Source: Castor canadensis (taxonomy: Eukaryota; Chordata; Mammalia; Rodentia; Castoridae). Taken from it: 64,000 nucleotides of DNA. Made by a program: the position numbers and the translations under genes. The stretch covers positions 132,361,583 through 132,425,582 of the forward strand of contig NC_133390.1 in assembly GCF_047511655.1 (NCBI RefSeq), written 5' to 3'. Shown in pieces: positions 1 through 11,625 of the stretch (positions are counted from its first letter, which is position 1; the number at the start of each line of letters is the position of its first letter). The notes under the pieces are model-generated. The model had not been told where the DNA came from and ran no database searches. It saw only the letters and a program-made list of their open reading frames with translations.

Positions 1-2950
1 CTCTCCTCCCCTTTCTCTTCCCCTTCCCTCCCCTCTTTTTTTCTTTTTCTAGTGGGAAGGTAGAGTTGAAGGGAAAGGAAGCATGCCTAATCACTTGGAC
101 CCTGGCTGCTCATCTCAATCTTCTTTCTCTCTGACATTGGTCTAGGACATGCAGAAGAACTACTCTAGCTGAAGGCTCCTGATTCTCAATGTTTTCCATC
201 TGCCACAGCCGCATAGGTGGAGGCATCTAGAACCTAGAGGAGAGCAAGATGCTCAGAGGCACCAAGACGCTACCACAATCCCACAGCAGAAGAGGCTGAG
301 TGGGTACTTGGTGGGCGGTCCCCAAAGCACAACTGCAGACCCTGCAGATAGCTGCAGACAGGACTCTGCAGGATGGCTCTAAGAAGGAGCCATGAAGGCC
401 CAGATCCAGTGACAATCAGTCCTAGACTCATGGCAGATAGGTCCACTTTCTTTCCTCCACTGCCTCCTGTATAAAACATAGCCACATAGCCCTTGGTTCA
501 AGGTCCTGATCTGTCACTGAATGGCTGTTGGGCTTGGACAGAGTGTGGACCATTTTGTTCTTAACTTCCAGGAGAATATGTACTTTGAGGATGAAGGGGG
601 AAAATGTATATGAAATGCCCAGTGGGTCTGTAGTGCTTGTATACTTAAAACACAGTAAAAGTTAGGAAGATGATGTTCCTACCACTTCATTTTCCTCCTC
701 TTCCCCTTCTTCCTGCCCTTTCTGTCTTCCTCAACTCCATTCTCCCCCATCTCTCTCTACCATTCTCTCTCCTCTACCTTCCTCTTCCCTTCTTTCTCCC
801 CCTCCCTTTTTCCCTCCCTTCCCTCCTTCTGCCTATCACCTCCTTTTCCACTCCTCTCTTAGTTCTTGGCTGAAGGAAGAAGAGAAGCTCCCCCATGCCA
901 CAGAGCCCCCTCAACCTCCCCTCCAGGTCACTGAGCCTTCCCTTCCTCACAGGGAAGGCTCCTTGCTGAACACAGCAGAACCTTGAGGCTTCCAGACAAC
1001 TCTGGCTCCATATTGCTTTCCTTGGTCCAAACTCAGCAGCCCCTAATGATGGTAAAGCATTCCCAGGCCCCTCATTTTGGACAGCTCCCTTCCCTCAGCT
1101 CAGCCTCATCTCTCCCAAGGCTGGAAGACAGACCCTTTGCTTCCTCCACCAGCTCAGCCACCACTACATCATTTTATAGGACAGGCTCTGGACTACTTTT
1201 AAGGAGTACTAGCAAGGTACATTGTATAGAAATCATGCATGGGACTTACACAACCACAGAGCTGCAAGGTTGGGACTCCCATCCTGCCTTTCTGGGTCTC
1301 TGCTAGCCTTTGACTTCTGTGAGTCTTCAGGGGCTTTCTCCCACCCTGAGGAGCTAAAACTAAAGTCTGCTCACCCATGTTTCCTGAGTGTGAATAGCAC
1401 CTGTGCCTTGCTTTTAGCTGTTAGAGCAGGTATATATGATGGGATGTTTTCTATAACTGTCTGGCCATTCTCTTTCTGTCTCTCCATCTCCCTCTCTTTT
1501 TCTCTATATTTGGGGAAGCAGTCTTCCATAGACCTATGGAGAGGGCTTCATAGTGAGAAACTGCTGTCAGGCTTCGTGGAGCTGCGGCTAAGGACCTCAG
1601 TCCTACACCTGTAAGGAAATGAATTCTGTCAATGACTCAGAGGAGCTAGGAAGTAGGTTCTTCTCCAGTTGAGCCTTTGATAACACTTTAACTCTGGTTG
1701 GCCTCTGGGTTGCAGCCTGGTGGGATCCTGAGCACAGGACCCAGCTGAGCTCTGGCCCAGCTGTGAGATGAAAATGTGTGTTCTTTTAAGTGACTTAGCT
1801 GGAGGTTCTTTGCTGTGCCACTGTGGTTAAGTGAAAGGACTATATGAGCAGATACAGGAAGATTCCTGGCAGCTAAATGTTTCTGTGCTCCTGTGAAGGG
1901 AAAAGCAAGGAGGACAGAAGGAGGGAGACAGGGAACAGAGCTCACTGGCTCCAAGATTTTGCTCACGTCTGCCAGAGGTAGCCCAAATGGATGGCTGCTG
2001 GGGCTGGAGCAGGCCTGGGCTGTAGGTGTTTGACTCTGTTTCTTGTGGCACCAGAGTTTCCATTATTCACAATATATTCTTTGGGCTCTTAACATTTTCT
2101 TCATTTTAAGGTCCACCATCACTTTTTAGAAGTGGTAGAATTTTAAGTCAGGAGTGCTTTATTACACAGTTTTATGATACACATTCAGTGCCAGGTAGTA
2201 TGCAGATGCAACATGAGTGAAGTGCTCATCCTCATCTCTGAGGCTTGTACATCAGCTTCAGAGACAGACTTGGGAATCACCAACTGTGATTCACTGGGTG
2301 AGGCAGGAGGCAAAGCATGCCAAGATCAGAGGGGCCCTAGAAGCAGGATCCACAGCAGGGCCAATTTGCAGCACATAAGATCATACAACGTGCTTTGCAT
2401 TCTAGAGATAACAAAGTGCCCTGTGTAGAGGGAAACAAGAGAGTGCAAGCTGATTGCTCAAGCATGCCCTGGTCTGAGCCTGACTCCTTGGCTCAGTGAG
2501 GCCTCATCTGGTGGGAGTCAAGCATCAGGACTGAAGCGCCCATGATATGGTGTTGGGGCCCAGTTTACTGTCTCTGAGACTGTGCTGGCCCATGGGGGAC
2601 TCTGCAGCTACCAAGAGAACACCTTCCCTCATATCCTGTTTCAGGATATCCTAATCCAGGTCAGTCTCTCTCAATAGAGTCCTGGCCTCTTCTAGACAGG
2701 CTGGCTCAGAATCAAGGGCTGTGAGATGGATCTCAGGCAGGGAGATGGATCTTAGGACATTGCAACGAAGTTGAGATTTCAGTTGAGCTTAATTTCAATT
2801 TATTAGTCAGGAAGAAATGGGAGTTTGTGCTCTTGCAACCTTGTCCTTAACAGGCAGGTAAGGGGACAGGAGTAGACTAGTGCCCTGATTTGAAGCAACA
2901 CAGCCAGTTTCTGGGGAAATAAACACAAGTGGATGAAAAATAGATGCCTG
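1..2950. other. Non-coding sequence with pyrimidine-rich tracts
   Basis: No gene is supported here. The stretch starts with a C/T-rich run (about 1-50) and has a longer C/T-rich tract at about 670-860, plus a weaker one near 1460-1505. Open frames across them are low-complexity Leu/Pro/Ser translations. No splice-bounded exon or recognisable protein similarity was seen on either strand. Confidence 0.6.
670..860. repeat. Polypyrimidine (CT-rich) low-complexity tract
   Basis: The plus strand is almost entirely C and T, with repeated CCTTCC and TCTCTC words. Its plus-strand open frame is a compositional by-product. Confidence 0.8.
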
Positions 2951-2957
2951 TTCTATT

Positions 2958-3300
2958 GGTGTAATGGAAGAAAACAGGCTGGGAATTTTATAAAGAATGA
3001 AAGTTTACTTGACTTACTGTCCTAGAGGGGGGGAAGGCCAAGGGCATGGCTCCAACAGCTGGTGAGGGCCTCTCTACTGTAGCACTCGTGGTGGAAAGTG
3101 AAAGAGCATGCGAACATGCAAGGCAGAGAGAGCACTGGGGGAGAACTTCATCGTTTCACCATAAGCCCATTTCAGTGACAACTGCATCAATCCATTCCCG
3201 TGGGATCTAAATACCTCATAAAGGGCCAACCTCCCAATACCATCACGATGAGTATCAATTTCAATGTGGGTTTTAGAGGGGACATTTAAACCATAGCAAT
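2958..3300. repeat. Old interspersed repeat, class not resolved
   Basis: The block runs from a 'tttataaagaatgaaagttta' type start to an end reading 'gacatttaaaccatagca'. It resembles blocks near 32930-33330, 41400-41850 and 43652-44840, which share words such as 'cacctcccaataccatca' and 'tttcaacatatga'. These look like diverged copies of ancient mammalian repeats, probably LTR-derived, but I cannot name the family. Confidence 0.4.
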
Positions 3301-3314
3301 GCCCTCTCAACTAG

Positions 3315-3452
3315 TCTGAACTAGTGGAGAATCTTTGATTAGCTTGCTCCAAAGGAACAAGAGAAGGGGACCGTAGGGACAAGTCTGAACTAGTGGAGAA
3401 TCTTTGATTAGCTTGCTCCAAAGGAACAAGAGAAGGGGACCGTAGGGACAAG
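3315..3452. repeat. Exact 69-bp tandem duplication (2 copies)
   Basis: Copy 1 is 3315-3383 and copy 2 is 3384-3452. By eye the two are identical at every base, with no spacer. Perfect identity implies a recent duplication or an assembly duplication. It shows in the reverse-strand translation as a repeated 23-residue block. Confidence 0.95.
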
Positions 3453-3459
3453 CTAAGCC

Positions 3460-6400
3460 CTGGTGACAAGATGAGCCAAAATCCAGGAGAGGCCAAGCCT
3501 ATGTCTAACTGCATGGCAGATGGGAAAGATGGATGACTCTGTTGGTCAGAAGAAGAAAGAGATGAAATGTGGGCTTATTAGAATGACATAGCACCTTGCT
3601 GCTGTGGTTGGCAGTCTCTATACAAACACATGCATGTTTCCATTTACCTTCTCTTTTTCTGCTTTTTATATGTCAGGGATTGCTCATTTGGTGAATTTGG
3701 GATTTTCTTGATGATCCTGTTTTCCTTCTGCTCAGTGGTTTCCTGGGCATCTTTTGGAAGGATGAATATCTCACCACACTATCTGATCTGGCTCAGAAAT
3801 CATGTTAATGGCTTTTTTTTTAAAGAAAAGAGTAAAGGAAGGTGTGTTGTGATGTGGGAGGGGTAAAGAAAATTAGGACTGGGAGCAGGAGAGAGAGTGC
3901 TCTGTGGGAAGGGTCCTCTACTAGCATGGAGATGATGGCTATCTATCAACCCACTTAAAAGTGGGTAAAGCCTTTTGTTTGAGAGGGGATGTGGTCATGG
4001 TCCAAGGCATCAGAAGATGACTTCCAATCTTTCTACAAGCTTACAAGTAATTGCCATTTTTATGCATTCATGTGGGTATGATACTACAGAGTCTCAAGTC
4101 TCTTTGCTTGTGAATGGGGATCAATAACAACCTCCAGAGATTTATTTTGAGGTGAAAGAAGATAGTAAATGTGAACAATGCTTTGAACAGGTTAAAGGAG
4201 CCATGATGACCTGCTTTAATATTTATTCCTGTTGAACGTATCAGCTGGCAAGTCAGGCATGAAGGCTGTCTCAGACTGGGTACAGCATCCTGAGCAGTTT
4301 GAGTTCTTCATGCACATCTGAGATCCCTGTCCTTGCTCACCAGGCTCCCCTCTTAACTGGAGATTCACCCCCACCTCCCTTTGCTGACTGGTTCAGCTTG
4401 GTCACTGTCCCCCAGCAGAGGGCATTGGCTTCCCTGTAATGTGATACTCTGCACAGCTTCCTTGGACCATTTCAGTTTATTACGTTGGAATTATCTGGAG
4501 TTATGGCAAAGGACACTGTCCCAATGTCAGTGCTCGATGAGGTGAGCAGAGATGCCCTTTTGCGGGCTCAGAAGCTAGGAATGTACTCAAGAAATCTGTC
4601 TTCCTGCTTTTCCTCATGGTGTGACTCTGAGGGACTAAAAAGCCCCTTTCACCATTTGAGCTCCACAGTATCTTCTTTCCTACACATCATCAGTCCATCC
4701 ATCCATCCATCCCTCCACCCTCACTGTACAGTGAGGCTGCAAGTCAGGAGTGGGAGGGAGGAGCAAAGGTGGGGAGAATAAAAAAAAGAATGTAACTAAC
4801 CAACATGCAACTCACTGAATGTTCAGTAAGTGCTTGTAGGATTTCTGAGCTTCTGTTAAAATCACTTGTAAGTAACTAATCAGAATCCTGAGATGGTTAC
4901 CGTCTGACGTTGAAGATGAGGGATGGACAAATGGACTTGGAAGGCACCCAGAGTGACTCAAAGCCTGCTCTCTTGGCCTCAGGGAGCAGCACTACTTGGA
5001 GAAGGAGCTGGGAGCAGGTTCCAAAGGGGTGTGAGGGAGAACACATCCGTTCCTTGCCTTTGTCCTGTGGTCCCTTTTCCAGTGCCTACCCCTGTCAATT
5101 ATCCTCACCAGAGAAGGACACCTGAAATGGTGATTTGGTTGGGGCTGAGGAAAAGGAGTTTTTATCCCCAAGGATGTGATGGACCAATCTTCCCTTCCAG
5201 GGAGCAACAGGGCAGGTTCTTGTTGATTGGGTTCTTGTTGATTGTTCTGCTCCAAGTGATGTCTAATTTTGGTGATGCACACCCTAGGAAGGAGAGACTT
5301 GAGTGTGGTTAGTGCAAAGTATGAGCTTACACTGGAGACTGTACTGAAAAAAGCACTATGTTCTCATGGAAGCTCCTCAAGAGAACTGTGTACAAGATGA
5401 TGGCTTTCTAAGGGAGAAATGGTAGGTGCAGGAGAGAAGCATCAGGGGCTTGGGAAAAGCTTTATTTTGATGCATCAGTAGTTCCAATAAAAGCAGCACA
5501 TTTGATTGAGATTTAGGCTAGAAGGGGGAGCAACAGGAACTATCTTAAGAAGACACAGCCAGTTGAAAAACTCTAACAAATTAGATCTGACAAGAAAAGC
5601 CTGATCCAAAAGAACCAACAATTACAGTGATGTTGACTCAGGCAGAGAAGCAAGCACCTGCCCCAGGCAGCAGAAAGGCTGGGTGGAAGCTGCACACAGG
5701 GCCAGGTGTCTGGGATGTGTGAGATTCTGGGCAAGGGTCTGGAGAAGTCTGCAGAGTGTGAAGACCAGACAGATTTCCCCTGGGCCATGGAGCTCTGGGA
5801 CTGTCCAGTGTGCACCTCCTCTCCTTGTGACTCAGACACCAGTACTATCCACAACACCCTGCTGAGTTGAAGGTCTCTTATGGCCACACCAGAGGATCCA
5901 GTTAGTTCTTGGCCAAAGTGCTTTCTTCAGTGGCTTCTGCTATATCACTGGCAGGCTCTCAAACAAGGTGCAGCTTTGAGCCTAAGAAAGCCCAAAGCTA
6001 GTTCCCAAGAGGGTTGTTCAGGGTTCCAAGAAGATTCTGAGGCAGGGGAAGAGCAGGGTCCTAGGGTTGGTGAAGTAATCCTCATACAAGGTGGCTTGTT
6101 TGTGGTCTGCCATCTTCAGCCATGCTGTGACATGGGGTCAGTCCTGTCCCTTCTAGTTTGCTCCGGGTTGGTGGGTCCCAGTTTCTCACCCATAGTTTCT
6201 TTTTGACAGGTTTTGAGGCCCACACATCTCCTCATTCCCTACAGGCAAGGTTCACACATCAATTTTAGGCATTTGGAGGGATCAGGAGCCACCTATACCT
6301 TCCACTGTTGCATCTGAAAATTGCTGCTTTTTCTTCTGCAAAGGTGCACTGTGGGAACTCCAGCTTTCCGAACCAAGGGCATGGCCTGTAGCACGTTTGT

Positions 6401-8700
6401 GCACTCTGCACACCTCACTTTGTGGCATAAGTAGCATCTTAGTGTTTTGTCTGGCTGCCCATTCCACCCATCACTGGGCTGTCCTCCAAGGACAGGAGAG
6501 GGCAGAGCCACAGGAATCCAGCAACAGAGATCAGCAGGGCAGCAGAACTTTGGACAGCTGAACTTTCACAGAGGAGACTGGCAAGTACTGACTGTGAGTC
6601 TAGAAGGCCATATGGTGCACAGAACAGAACAGTGAACAGCAAGATCACTGCTGAGAGCTGAGTGCAGCATTCAGAGGGAACAGATGTGTCCCCACCATGT
6701 ATGTGGTCAGGGCTGTGTTACACAGGTAAGGTCTGTATTAATCATATATCTAGACAATTAGGTGAAGGTCTGTCTGTGTAAGATTCTGGAAGCAGAAGGT
6801 GTCAGAGACTTGAAGAAGGGCTCTCTCATCATGGGGTGAGAGTGTAGTTTATATCCTGCCTCTCAGAGCTAAGCCTGTGGTGCTAGACTGCCCCCAGTTT
6901 TCTTTCCCAGGGTTCAGGGGAACAGGTTCCCAGCTGGCCACATCTCTTGGGACTCTGTTGGTTCAGGAGGCAGCTGTTTCAATGAAAACACCATAGACTT
7001 TAACCCAGGCATCCTCATGCACCTGCTGTCTAACAGGCTTTCCTTCCCTGACTATGAGGACAGTCCGGGGCTCCCAGCCCTCTCTGAAACGTGGAAGGTC
7101 TGGCTATAAGCCTCACCCACTGAATACAGAAGCTGATGCGCATGGCACCTCTGCCACGTCAGGCTCTCAGTCCATAGAATGAGTGCCCCTGCCTTGTCAT
7201 GACAGATGTGGGGGGCAGGGATGAGACTGCAGCTTGCTGTGCCCCTAGAAGGCAAGTCTGGTTCAGGAAGTTAGCTAGCTCATGTCTGGTCTCTGAGATG
7301 CCTTGGTTTGCTCAGTCAAGATCTTGGAGGATGGTCCAGGCAGATCTGATGCCACTCTGTCTTTGTGCCCCATGGTGCCACAGCTTGGCAGACATACATC
7401 AACTGAATGCACAGAGGTGAAAACTGATGGTTACCATCATCAGTTGATGATCGTTCTTGAGATGATGCAGCCAGCAGAATCCCATAGTTTGTCTGTTGGA
7501 ATCCCTTAGTTTGTGTTTGCTTGAGGAGGGTTCTGGGGATCTGGCAGGCATTTGCAGGGGCTGGGGTATGGGTGAGGCGAATACTGACTCACAGCAGGCA
7601 TTCAGTGATGCCTCAGCTTCACAGGAAGAATCCACTGCTCTCAGAGTCCTCACATTGTCCCCACAGCTGTGCAGGACCCTCTGTGCATGGGATGATTACT
7701 GTGCTTACTTTTCCTCCACTCTGGATGTGGTTTAGACTGGAGGGTCAGGTTGGGTGGGGTCACGCTAGAATGAATGCACATTTCCCTCTCCTCATGTCCT
7801 CTGGCTGTGTCTGAGAGCTGGGCAGCTTCCTCTCTAGGAGTCGTGCTCCTGTGGAATTTACCTCTACCCTGGGTGTGTGTCTCACCAGCCCTTCAGTGGC
7901 CAGTGAGCTAAAGGCCTCACCCTAGACCAATAGCAAGCCTTTTGGAAGTTCAGTCCTGTATGAATTTTAATTCCTTGGATTCTTGGGTTCATATAATGGT
8001 CATTTCACCCTTCTTCTCTTGGAAATCACCCAAAGCAGAGGAGAGAAAGAAGTCAAGTAAGCACCCTCTTGATGACCTAGAAGCCCTCCCCAACCCCTAG
8101 CCCCCAAGCACATGGTTCTATATTTGAACCAGCCACCTGGTTACAGCCTCAGGGCCTTGGAACCTGCTATTTCTTCTCTCTTTATCACACTTTCTACAGT
8201 TATCCATGTCCTTGTCCCCTTCTCTGTCATGTTTCATTTGTCATAGATAGCATCCCTCACATGCTACTAAATGAGCAGCCTTGTCACAGCATCCTGCCTG
8301 TGTCCTCATTATTCTGCAGTATTGTGTGTTGAACTGTGTACTTTTTCAATGTGTGCTAGTGCATAGGACAGCAGCAGGCTCACGGTGAGCACTGTGTGTG
8401 TGCTACGATATTAATAATGGCCATTAATCTGGTTATCATTATGTCACTGGGGGGCTGTGGCACAGAGGCCGAATAGCACCATATGAAGGCAGAGTGGACA
8501 GTGAGTTCTTCCTGCCTGGAAGGCCTGCCTTATATGAGCATCCCTCCAAGGATGCTTTCAGGCCATTCTCATGGAAGATCGCCATGGGTTGCTCTGCTTT
8601 GTCCTGACAAATTGTGATAGATTTGAGATCCATCTGCGTTGGATCAAGTACATAGATTTAGATATAGATGTGAACATTCAAGGAGAGCTAAAGCTAGTGA
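3460..8700. other. Unique sequence, no gene seen
   Basis: No supported gene. The longest open frames are about 100-130 codons, overlap each other on both strands and resemble nothing I know. A short (CATC)n run lies near 4696-4712, and a probable MIR-like relic with 'aatggggatcaataa' followed by 'gaacaatgctttgaacag' lies at about 4112-4190. Confidence 0.55.
4112..4190 (+). repeat. MIR-like SINE relic
   Basis: The order of 'aatggggatcaataacaacct' and 'atgtgaacaatgctttgaacag' follows the 3' half of the mammalian-wide MIR SINE. Divergence is high, so this is tentative. Confidence 0.35.
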
Positions 8701-8714
8701 GATCAAGGTTTGTC

Positions 8715-8905
8715 ACAGTGGACACACACAAATACAGACAGACACACAAACGTGAACATATATACACAGACACAAATGCACACATGCAAACATACACAGA
8801 GACCCACAGACACAGAGACAAAGAGGCACAAATATGCATAGACACACAAACGCACATAGATACATACAGTCACACAAACGCATAAACACACACTCACGCA
8901 CACAC
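8715..8905. repeat. Degenerate CA-rich microsatellite
   Basis: An impure array of ACACA interrupted by GAC, AAAC and GCAC units. It opens long frames on both strands (His/Thr-rich forward, Cys/Val-rich reverse) that are repeat translations, not genes. Confidence 0.9.
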
Positions 8906-9429
8906 TAGACTTGGAGACATTCATCTGGATCTTTCATACAATCTTTGAAACACTTCAGATAGATGCCATCCCCTTCCCTGCTGCCTGGCCTCAGGGCCTC
9001 TGTCTGTCTTGGGAGCAGAGCCAACTTTCTGGATCCTTGGGCAGGCAGGGTTGCTGCTGCCTGGCAGCTGTCATCCTGCAAGTCCCAGCTCCTTCATGCA
9101 GGCTTTGCTTTTCCTTCTGGTACCTTCTGCAGCCTCTCTCCTGACTCTCAGCATCTCATTTGGTGGTAGTGAACTTAAGTCAGGTTGTGATTTGAAAACT
9201 AAGTCCTTTTGACCTCAGGGACAGGACTCTCTGCAGCCCGGACCCCCTCCCCTGGAGCTTGAGTATATATGTGATGTGAAAGAGCTTGCAAACAAAGATG
9301 GAGCTCGCCTGCTGGCCCACCCTTGAGTGCTGCATCATTTACCTTTGGTGACCGTGTATTATGAGCAGGCACGAGTTGCCCCAGAATTATCATCCTATGC
9401 AGATGATAATTTGTTCACATTTGTTTTTA

Positions 9430-9475
9430 TCTTTTAGTAACCGAGGCTCAGAAAGATTAATTGATTCACTTACAA
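9430..9475 (+). repeat. MIR core fragment
   Basis: The segment 'aaccgaggctcagaaagatt' is close to the MIR core 'aaactgaggctcagagaggtt' and is followed by 'attcactta', as in MIR. It is short and old. Confidence 0.45.
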
Positions 9476-9504
9476 TTATTAGAACTATCTTTATGATATT
9501 GGGG

Positions 9505-10030
9505 TGTCACAAGAGAGATGGCACAATGCAGAAGTCAACAAGCAAGGCAAAATTTACTTCTGCAGGAGGGGGCTCCACAAAGAGCAAGCAGATTCAGCGG
9601 GTTGTCTGCTGGGCTTTATCTCTAATGCAATGCTGCCCCTCCCTCAAACTGGGCAGGTTTTGGGTTCATAGTCTACACAGTTGGCTAATTGGAAAGAAGA
9701 TATCAGGAAGAAGCTTTGAAGACAAAGAAGTTTCAAAGCTCAGGGAAGCAATAACTATTACGTTATCAGCTCCAGAACCAGGACATCTAGCGGAATTTTG
9801 TCCAGTTGAGGATAACAACCCTTTGTTCTTAATAGAAACTTTTATCACGTTAAGCAGAGTCCATGAAGCAAGCATATGGGAAGCGAGTTAGTGAGACTAA
9901 CATTTGTAACAGCGGTGGTTACTGCTTAAATCCTTTGATAGAAAACACCCAACCTAAGTTGATTCTCACACAATCACACACAGAGTTGCAACGTGAAATA
10001 GACTCCTGGACCCCAAATTCTATGCTTTTC
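9505..10030. repeat. Possible solo LTR or unclassified repeat
   Basis: The block starts 'tgtcacaagagagatggcac' and has a composition unlike its flanks, including 'caaggcaaaatttacttctg' and 'gggctttatctctaatgcaa'. It recalls rodent ERV LTR sequence, perhaps in inverse orientation. I could not define paired TG...CA ends or a target duplication, so both class and limits are guesses. The 176-codon open frame through it (9361-9891) resembles no protein I know. Confidence 0.25.
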
Positions 10031-10119
10031 ATCCCTTTGTTATGACTTCCAAGTTGTTGGGAAGAAAACACATGAAACCAGCAAGAGTTGGAGAGGGAGT
10101 ACAGTTGATAGAGATCTGG

Positions 10120-10260
10120 GGTCCAGTTCTGCTATCTTCCAACCACATAACTGCAGGTGGGTTTATTTAACCCAGTGTGCCTGTGGAAGGGAAGTGATAC
10201 CTGCTGAGGCTGCCCTGCAAAGCTGGTGGCTGCCGGGCTGTGATGGAAACAGACATGCTC
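10120..10260 (+). repeat. MIR-like SINE relic
   Basis: The order 'ttctgctatcttccaaccac', 'ataactgcaggtgggttta' and 'ttaaccc' parallels the MIR stretch encoding 'ctgccacttactagctgtgtg' and 'cttaacc'. It is strongly diverged. Confidence 0.4.
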
Positions 10261-10610
10261 TGAAAACTGCTGACACCATACATTAGTCGCTATTACCTTC
10301 AGTGGTAATAAGATGTACTAGCATTAAGTACTGATTGCAATTGTTCAGGAAATCCTCTAAAATAATGTTTTTCCATGAGACAAATAACCAGTAATGTGAT
10401 TTATACATACACTTTCCTGTGATGAAGCTCCCTGCAGTTACCCTTCACTGTAGCCATGTTTCTAATTCCTCAGGCCTTGCTAAGTAAGGCAGGAAATGGG
10501 ACCATGCTGCCCAGAGGAGTCAGAAAAGGCAGTTAAGCTCCTACAGCACACATTGAGGGACCCCAGCTGAGTCTGAGCTGTGGCTTCCTTACTGAAGAAC
10601 TAATAAGTAA

Positions 10611-10681
10611 GGACTGGGGATGTAGCTTTGTAGTAGAGCACTTGCCTAGCTTGCATGAGGCTCTGGGTTCCATCCCAGCAC

Positions 10682-10683
<2 letters not shown>
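10611..10683 (+). repeat. ID-type SINE (tRNA-Ala-derived)
   Basis: This is a compact ID element. 'ggactggggatgtagctttg' holds the A-box-like part, followed by 'agcacttgcctagc' and 'ctgggttccatcccagcacc' (B-box region). It runs straight into an (AC)n microsatellite where the A-rich tail would be, a common origin of CA repeats. Confidence 0.85.

Positions 10684-10684
<1 letters not shown>

Positions 10685-10718
<34 letters not shown>
10685..10718. repeat. (AC)n microsatellite at the ID tail
   Basis: About 16 AC units lie directly 3' of the ID SINE and end in AAAA. The array probably grew from the SINE tail. Confidence 0.95.
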
Positions 10719-10721
<3 letters not shown>

Positions 10722-11439
10722 CAGAGAATTGGCAGTTTTTACTTCCAAGAGACCTGAGACATGATAGCACCATGAAAACAGAAGCTATCCCTCTGCTGAG
10801 TAAAAGGAGAGGAAGAGAAATACAGCCCAGACCTGGCTCAATGCAGGCACTGTATTTTATAATAAATCTTCCTGTGGGATCCCAGCAATAAGAGTAAGAC
10901 TCAGAAGACAATCCTTTCTTCGGTCCGCAGGCTCACTACTGGTGCCCAAGAGATATCATGCAAGGAGAAGGAACACTAGCAGTAGTTTCCTTGACCCCCC
11001 TCATGCCAGGGATGATAACTATATGATGTGGCCAGTCGCAGTGGAGGGCTTGCTGATTAGACAGCAAGGAACTCTGGTAGTATTTTGCTGTTTGAATCCT
11101 CAATAAAACTCAAGGGTCTGGCATAGAAACATACTGTGCTAATGAGGCCCAGGCAGGAAGCTGGAGGAAGACACTTGGATGGAACTGGATAAAGTCACTT
11201 GATTCCACATCTCCACTGCCAGCTGAAAATGTCCTAGCTTTAGCATTGAACTCGCCATTTTTATAAAGAAGCCAGTTTGCCCCATGGAACAAGCTCAGAC
11301 TCCCAATGGGTGTCTGTCAAAGGGACAAGGTACTCCTCCCTGCTTCTTCCTCTCCTGCTCCCTGTCACATCTCCCAAACTTCATCAATCACCCATTCAAG
11401 CATTGTCATGTGCACACTTCACCCCTGGTTCTCATGCCA

Positions 11440-11625
11440 ACCTCTCCTCTTGCCTCTGGTCTGTGTTCTGATTATGTCCTCTGTGGAGGTCTCCTATTCC
11501 TTTTCTCTCCTCCAGCCTTCCTTATCCTCTGCCAGCAGATCTGTCTTACCAAAATCCAGCTCGGGTGCATCCTCCTGTGCTCAGAAGCCTGTGATGGCAT
11601 CCCCTTGCCTTCTCAGTCAAGGTCT
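11440..11625 (+). repeat. LINE-2-like 3' relic
   Basis: Words such as 'aaaatccagctcgggtgcat', 'cctcctgtgctcagaagcct' and 'gtgatggcatccccttgcct' follow the order seen in the 3' part of ancient L2 elements. Divergence is high. Confidence 0.35.

Noticed and set aside
8703-8924. Cys/Val-rich minus-strand frames, and the similar ones at 16039-16380 and 53501-53683
   Set aside because: They are translations of CA/GT microsatellites.
10611-10683. Possible tRNA gene, and likewise 54350-54412 and 54841-54912
   Set aside because: These are tRNA-derived SINE bodies (ID type) with SINE tails. They do not read as intact tRNA cloverleaves.
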